Shown: positions 58,788 through 64,000 of the stretch, one piece after another
Position numbering within the stretch: position 1 is the stretch's first letter
How the letters are laid out: every line of letters begins with the position of its first letter
Assembly: GCA_004794785.1 (NCBI GenBank)
Contig: SJOL01001950.1
Coordinates: forward strand, 54,370 to 118,369
Direction: 5' to 3'
Origin: Opisthorchis felineus
Taxonomy: Eukaryota > Platyhelminthes > Trematoda > Opisthorchiida > Opisthorchiidae
Length of the DNA: 64,000 nucleotides
Program-made: the position numbers and the translations under genes
The notes under the pieces: model-generated
What the model was told of the DNA's origin: nothing
Seen by the model: the letters and a program-made list of their open reading frames with translations, nothing else
Database searches by the model: none

Positions 58788-59394
58788 TGGTAGACGATGC
58801 TATGCAGAAGCAAGTTGGTCCCACACAGCGGAATTATAATCCACAGTGCATCACGAGAAGTTTCGGAGTGGTGTCCGAAAACAAAATAGAAGTGCGCAAG
58901 GCCAAAAGTAACTACAGAGAAACTTTACCTGCCTTACCGTGTTTCAAGACGACCTGGAAAATGGAGAAACCATCTACCAAGGCTTCAGCATCAGAGAAGT
59001 CTAGTTTGAGTCAGGTTTCATTACGTGCAACTATGGACGGTCGTTCGAAGCAATCACACTGCTAAATACCAGAAACCTGTTGAAATGACTGAGACGGTTT
59101 GCGGGCAAGCACCTCAACACTGTTTATGTTGCATCCAAAGTGGGAGAACACAGAGGCACTGTGCCACCGAGAAAGCCAGCAGATGCAATAGTTCAACTAC
59201 TACATCGATTTCAAGGCATCGAAGCGGCCTCCGTGAAGTACTTGTCCGCTTCCAGCCTTTGTGCTTCCAATGGCCCTTTCTCATCTTTATGGAAGGTTTC
59301 CCCGCAAAGTACGGCTTGTTTTTTTTCTGAGGAAAGCAGTTTTCCCTCCTTTGATGGAAAACTGTGCTGGCTGCTGAGCCCAGGGCTTGGAATG

Positions 59395-59520
59395 TCATAT
59401 TTTGGACTCCTATTCACGGATTTACGGATTTAAGGCCGGTAACCATTTTTGTAGCAGCTCGCTGGACACTCTCATTGAGGGTTAAGTCCTTCGTGCGCCC
59501 TGAGTAGACAACGTGGTTGG
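59395..59520 (-). pseudogene. Second LINE-C C-terminal fragment
   Basis: The minus strand reads GRTKDLTLNESVQRAATKMV and TGLKSVNRE and matches 57386-57470 at both DNA and protein level. Sequence on either side is too decayed to extend the fragment. Confidence 0.6.
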
Positions 59521-59689
59521 CGTATATGTGTCTTGTTAGAATATTTGCGATGAGTGTGCTCCCTCTCGGTTGCTTGGGTTTCCGAGCACGTCTTGGTTGT
59601 CATTGTGCCTCTTTGATGCCGTGTCGTATTGTGTGTCGTTTGTTTAAACCACACTGAGTACCACTTCTGTGGGCACTCCTAAGAGAGTA

Positions 59690-61547
59690 ACGAACCTCCA
59701 ACTCAGCAAGCAGTCTCACGACTGAGTGAGGTGCACGTTGTTAATTCAACCACAGTCGTTTCTATTTTGCATTCATTTGGACTCGCATGTCGTTTGCGGT
59801 CAACCTGGCACATTCGATTTATGTGAGTTTTTCAAGTGCAGCTTTGGCCTTCACCATCACCAACTTCGACTGCATAACTAGACGGGCAGCATTCAACACG
59901 GTGGAGCTAGAAGCTGTTAGTTTCTCGAGTTCAGAAAGATATTCCGCGATTCATGATGTAGAAGCATCAATGCTTTCTCCATCTTGGAAAACCGGGCAAT
60001 GTTTGTGGTTCTGCATCAGCAGCCGCCCACTAAGTCGACGTTTGTGGCTGATCTGTCGGTGGATCTCACCAGATGTTCCTGCAACGCAGACTAAATCCGG
60101 CTGGGGGCTCGTGACTTGGATGTGGAGCTTGCCACAGTGACCTTAGTCTCCACTAAGGAGATAAGTGGCGATAGTTCCAGAGGTGTAGGATGTTCTGCCC
60201 CAGCAGCGCATCTCAACCCCAGTACCACTTTGGTTGGCGGTCAATGGGTCTGTCATGGTTGATATTTCGGTCGGGACACTTGTTACATGCTAGCTACTCA
60301 GCCACTTACCTAAGCATCTATTAGTAGCGCATAGGCTCGCATCGTTGTTCGGACTGCCTTGCTAATTCAAGCCTTTAAGAAAATCCTCGTGGTGTTAAGC
60401 TGCCATTGGAGTAGCCGATCAATGGGCGCAAAAAAAATAATTCGCCTGAAAATATTTCTGTGGAGAATTTTACGCGGTGGTAATGCAGTTCGTCTCCCTC
60501 TCTCGACCATGTCCTCCTGACAGTTGTATGTTTCCGTGGGCTAAATTTCAAAACCATCTCTTGTAAGTGGCGGCTCACTAAAAAAGCGCTAAGTTTTCGT
60601 GCAATGGAATTGAATTTTTGAGAGCTACGACGTATCCCTGATGGGCTAAAACGGACAGACAATTCAGTTCAGGGTATCGTTTCCAACTTTTGAGCCCCAT
60701 CTAGACATTCCGGGGTCCCAACGATGCTAGAAAGGTATTCCACCAGAATATTTCCGCCCAAAGCATGAATGCTTGGGTGGACACTGAAATTTGGTGAGCT
60801 GCGAAAATATGAATGTAAATTACGGTGGTTTTTGTTCGATAACATACGCAACAAAGTGTAACATTTTGGCTTAAAAAGTTTTATTCCACTCGCAAAGGTT
60901 TTGCAGCTAAGAAAATTGTGCGACCAAGGAGCCCCACTCAAAATGTATAACACCAAACCACTTCAAAGCACCGCTCATTAGAAACACACCCAAACTATTT
61001 TCGCCGAAACTGTGGGGTTTTCAAAGTTGTGACTTATACGGGAAGTTATTCAAATCCGTTTGCACCTTTCGGTGGTATGTTGTTCATTGCATTTTGTTTG
61101 GGTGAGCGAAATTTCAAGGTCATGGACCTTCGCCGATTCCCATTTTGTTACCCGCCTACGAGAGATAAATCAAGGAATCGCACTCTAGCCTATTGTGACA
61201 TTGTTCTTTGGGAATGAGATATCATCTACGCAATGCCCATTGCAGATTCCACCCGGAAAAATAGTAGAATAACTTTTGTGTGCATAAAACCCGCAAACGT
61301 AACCAATTGGCACAGCACTGTTTTCCGGAATCTCGCCTCCCGCTTAGTATAGCGTTGAAAGAGAAGCTGATGTATTGTGCAGTATTAATGATAGTATACA
61401 CCCCCGTGGATGACCTCCATTCTCTGATTTGCACAACTAGTCGGCAGATAGTGCAGCGTTATGAAATAACTGCCCGTTAAGTAACACCACAACAATCTGT
61501 TACACATTGGAAATAATCTTCAGTTAGAATACGTCATCAAGCCCAGA
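59690..61547. other. Region without recognised genes
   Basis: Short frames on both strands show no family motifs. Minus-strand sequence up to about 60140 may continue LINE-C, but it is too decayed to say. No RNA gene is visible. Confidence 0.35.
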
Positions 61548-62320
61548 TACACTGGCGGACAATAACGCCAACCATTGCCGGTCACCGTGATAAGAGCACA
61601 CGCTGTCGCCTAACTTGGATACCCATCGAAACCCCTGGGCCATTGCCAATGTGCGGCGTTGATAATGAAGCCTCTGCTATACGTGATAGCCTAATCTAAC
61701 GATCAAAGACGGCCCGTCATACTCATAACTATACTCGATGTTGCCTAACTTGGCTGATTATCGTAACTGCTAGGCCCGGGTCTGTGTGTGGCGTTGATTA
61801 TGGAGCCTCAGCTTTGAGCGGTAACCTAATCCAATGACCAACGACGGCCCGTCATACTCATAACTGTACGCGATTTCGCTTATCTTTTCTACTTATAGCA
61901 AACACCAGGCCAGTAAATATGCGGGCTAATAAAAATGAAGCATCAACTATTCGTGATATCCTAATCCAGTGGCCGACGACGGCCCGTTGTCGCTTATCTT
62001 CGCCGCTACCTATGGTAAACACGAGGCCAGCATGTATACCGGCCGATAAAAATTAAGCCCCAGCTATGCGTGATAGCCTAATCTAACGGCCAAAGACGGC
62101 CCGCTATACTCATAACTGACTTGATGGCGCCCGCCTTGGCTGCTCATCGTAACTGCTAGGCCCGTGTCCATGTTCGGCGTTGACCGTAAGGTCTTAGCTA
62201 CGCTGGGTAACCTAATGCAATGGCCAACGACGGTTCGCCATATTCACAATGGTATTTGATGTCGCCTACTTTGGCTACTTAGAGTAACTACGGGCCCGTA
62301 CCCATGCTCCCAGCTGGGTA
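61548..62320. repeat. Degenerate tandem array, unit about 135 bp
   Basis: The block GACGGCCCG recurs at 61708, 61843, 61978 and 62095 and as GACGGTTCG at 62229, giving spacings of 135, 135, 117 and 134. Each unit also carries GATAGCCTAATCTAAC-like and TCGCCTAACTTGGCT-like segments and GGCGTTGAT or GGCCGATAA-type segments. About five to six units are present. No open frame is conserved. Confidence 0.85.
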
Positions 62321-62476
62321 CTTCATATTCACACATGTCGTCCGTTTGACAAGTCCATGCCTGAAAAATACACAGCCACCCTTGGCGAATTATGTTCATA
62401 TTTATTGGTTCCATCGGTAAAAACGTAATGTATGGTCAATCCAGTTCTCAGGTTGAGGAAGCCGGTTTCATTAGAT

Positions 62477-62545
62477 AATAATGTTTATTCCCAACCTGTG
62501 GGTGGCATGCCGTCAGGCATGATCATAACGCAGGGTTTCCGAAAG
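62477..62545 (-). repeat. LINE 3' end fragment, copy of 63724-63900
   Basis: AATAATGTTTATTCCCAACC, GGTGGCATGCCGTCAGGCAT and GATCATAA on the plus strand match the terminal part of the repeat at 63724. Only this short 3' end is present. Confidence 0.65.
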
Positions 62546-63324
62546 GAAAAATGTACAATCAATTACGACTCGTATGCGCGTATAACACACACTCAAACAT
62601 TAGTCTCATTAGTCCCATTAGTCCTATTGGCGGTAATGAGGGAGCCGTGTGTTAATCGATGATTTGATAGCAGGATTCTGCAACCATGTGTATTATTGGA
62701 CGCAGCGAAGTTAAAGCTAAAGAAGGGTGTATACTAGTCAGTCATTAGGCCAGGTGGTATCGACTTGAGCTCTAGGATACAAGGACCGCATGCGTCCTCA
62801 TACGTGCACCCATGGATGCAGTCGTAACGAAGACCTAGTGAGTGGGCGGTTACTTGGTGACCAATCTACTCATTTAGAGCACTAAATTCCAACTTCACTC
62901 CCTTTCTGCTTCCCGATACCAATGCCATTTAGCTTAGTAGAATCGACTTGTAGCCATTCCATACTCAACCGCAGTAGCAGTCCCACCATCTAGGGACTCC
63001 TTTCTGGGAAACCGATCAGCTAACATACCTGTGTTTGTGATGCTCAGCATCTGGTTATATATAAATAAGCTTCCATATCTCAGACACAGGTGTTGAAAGC
63101 TATTCGCTATTTTAGGCTATTCTGAGGCTCTATTCCATGTCGGCCATATGGGTTTGGGCGTCATCCAACTCATCGTTCGTGCCGAAGTATTGCAACCCAT
63201 CTTTACTTCCAAAATCATGTCTACATCCGAATGGTTGAGCTACAAAGAGAGCCACACATGATGCGACCCAAATGTCTCAGCTAGTGATGACGATCTAGCT
63301 GGAGACTGCAAGATTTACCACAGT

Positions 63325-63715
63325 TCACTGCCCAGGAACACATCCTTTAACCCACATCCAGGTAACATACACCACCACAACGCCAATACTCCCCCTTTTG
63401 TCCTCTAAGTAGTCTATTGACCCTGATTCTCCATAATCCACATACTCCCTACCTGATTGGCCTTTTCGATTTGACAGATGCACCTCCTGATGCTGGACAC
63501 ATTCTTTAATGGAAGTTCCCGGGGCACAAACGGAAAATCGCTTTCTAACTGTCTCCTTAAGGATTCGCCGACACCGACCCACGCGAGCTATGGTTCTGAG
63601 ACAACGGTTGTCAAACACCTGGAGGCGTCTTAATTCCGCTGATCGAACAAGCTAAGTCTCACAGCCATACATCAAGACAGCCCGTACCGCAGCCTGGTAC
63701 ACACCCCGATAACAG
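63325..63715 (-). pseudogene. RTE-like LINE C-terminal fragment
   Basis: The minus strand reads YQAAVRAVLMYGCET, a stop, SAELRRLQVFDNRCLRTIAR and VGRCRRI. It then continues through TSIKECVQHQEVHLS. This is the end of an RTE protein, broken by a stop at about 63654. Confidence 0.78.
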
Positions 63716-63723
63716 AGACTCGC

Positions 63724-63738
63724 TAGATAATAATAATA

Positions 63739-63769
<31 letters not shown>

Positions 63770-63900
63770 TGTTTATTCCCAACTGGTGGGTGGCATACCG
63801 TCGGGCATGATCATAATATTACAGTCAAAGTAATAGTATGACTGAAGGGTTGTGAGTACAGGTCACTGCGTAGAAAAAGGGCAGCGTCATAACCGGTGGG
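63724..63900 (-). repeat. LINE 3' end with AAT microsatellite tail
   Basis: On the minus strand a 3' UTR reads CATGCCCGACGGTATGCCAC, GTTGGGAATAAACATT and then an (ATT)n tail (63728-63770). The same segment occurs at 62477-62530. AATAAA sits just before the tail, as at LINE 3' ends. Confidence 0.7.
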
Positions 63901-64000
63901 CATGATACGGTTTAATAACAGTAGGTTTCATTTCCCGATATGTAGAGAGCATGCTGATGGAGGCATGATCGAGTCGTTACAGCCAGATCGCGGCAGACAA

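Noticed and set aside
61548..62320. CRISPR-like array
   Set aside because: Units are about 135 bp and diverged throughout, without short identical repeats and unique spacers, and the genome is eukaryotic.

Overview
The window looks like nuclear DNA from a flatworm, most likely a digenean fluke. One long-intron animal gene is set in dense transposon debris. There are no operons, ribosome-binding sites or CRISPR arrays. The trematode assignment is inference: it rests on a Ty3/gypsy element resembling the CsRn1 type known from liver flukes, on RTE-like LINEs with microsatellite tails, and on many tRNA-derived SINEs. I could not check the species.

The only host gene I can support is a plus-strand KATNB1 orthologue (katanin p80, the WD40 regulatory subunit of the microtubule-severing enzyme katanin). 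Eleven coding exons lie between 16196 and 49708, each with GT/AG borders and mutually consistent phases. They run from a 19-nt first coding exon through a WD40 propeller and a low-complexity linker to the C-terminal con80 domain that binds the p60 ATPase. The last exon, completing con80, was not placed with confidence; a weak candidate lies near 51230-51379.

Region by region. 1-9300 holds SINEs, LINE fragments and a nearly complete but decayed RTE-like LINE (LINE-A, minus, about 5024-8975) carrying a nested SINE with target-site duplication. 9500-15100 holds a full-length CsRn1-like LTR retrotransposon (9988-14723, minus) inserted in or beside older LINE debris; its LTRs are almost identical, yet gag-pol carries a frameshift, several stops and altered catalytic residues. 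16196-49708 is KATNB1; its introns hold a second LINE-A (plus, 31970-35320), an internally deleted LINE-B (43685-46250), SINEs of three kinds, an 80-bp-arm inverted repeat and microsatellites. 49709-57050 shows little I can name. 57060-59680 holds fragments of a third LINE (LINE-C, minus). 61548-62320 is a degenerate tandem array with a repeat length near 135 bp. 62470-63990 holds further LINE 3' ends.

The transposon families interact: SINEs sit inside LINE-A, the LTR element sits in or beside an RTE fragment, and small LINE-B 3' ends carrying a conserved palindrome are scattered through the window. No wholly new multi-gene system is visible. The most unusual signals are the palindromic LINE 3' end, the foldback element and the young-looking but dead LTR element.
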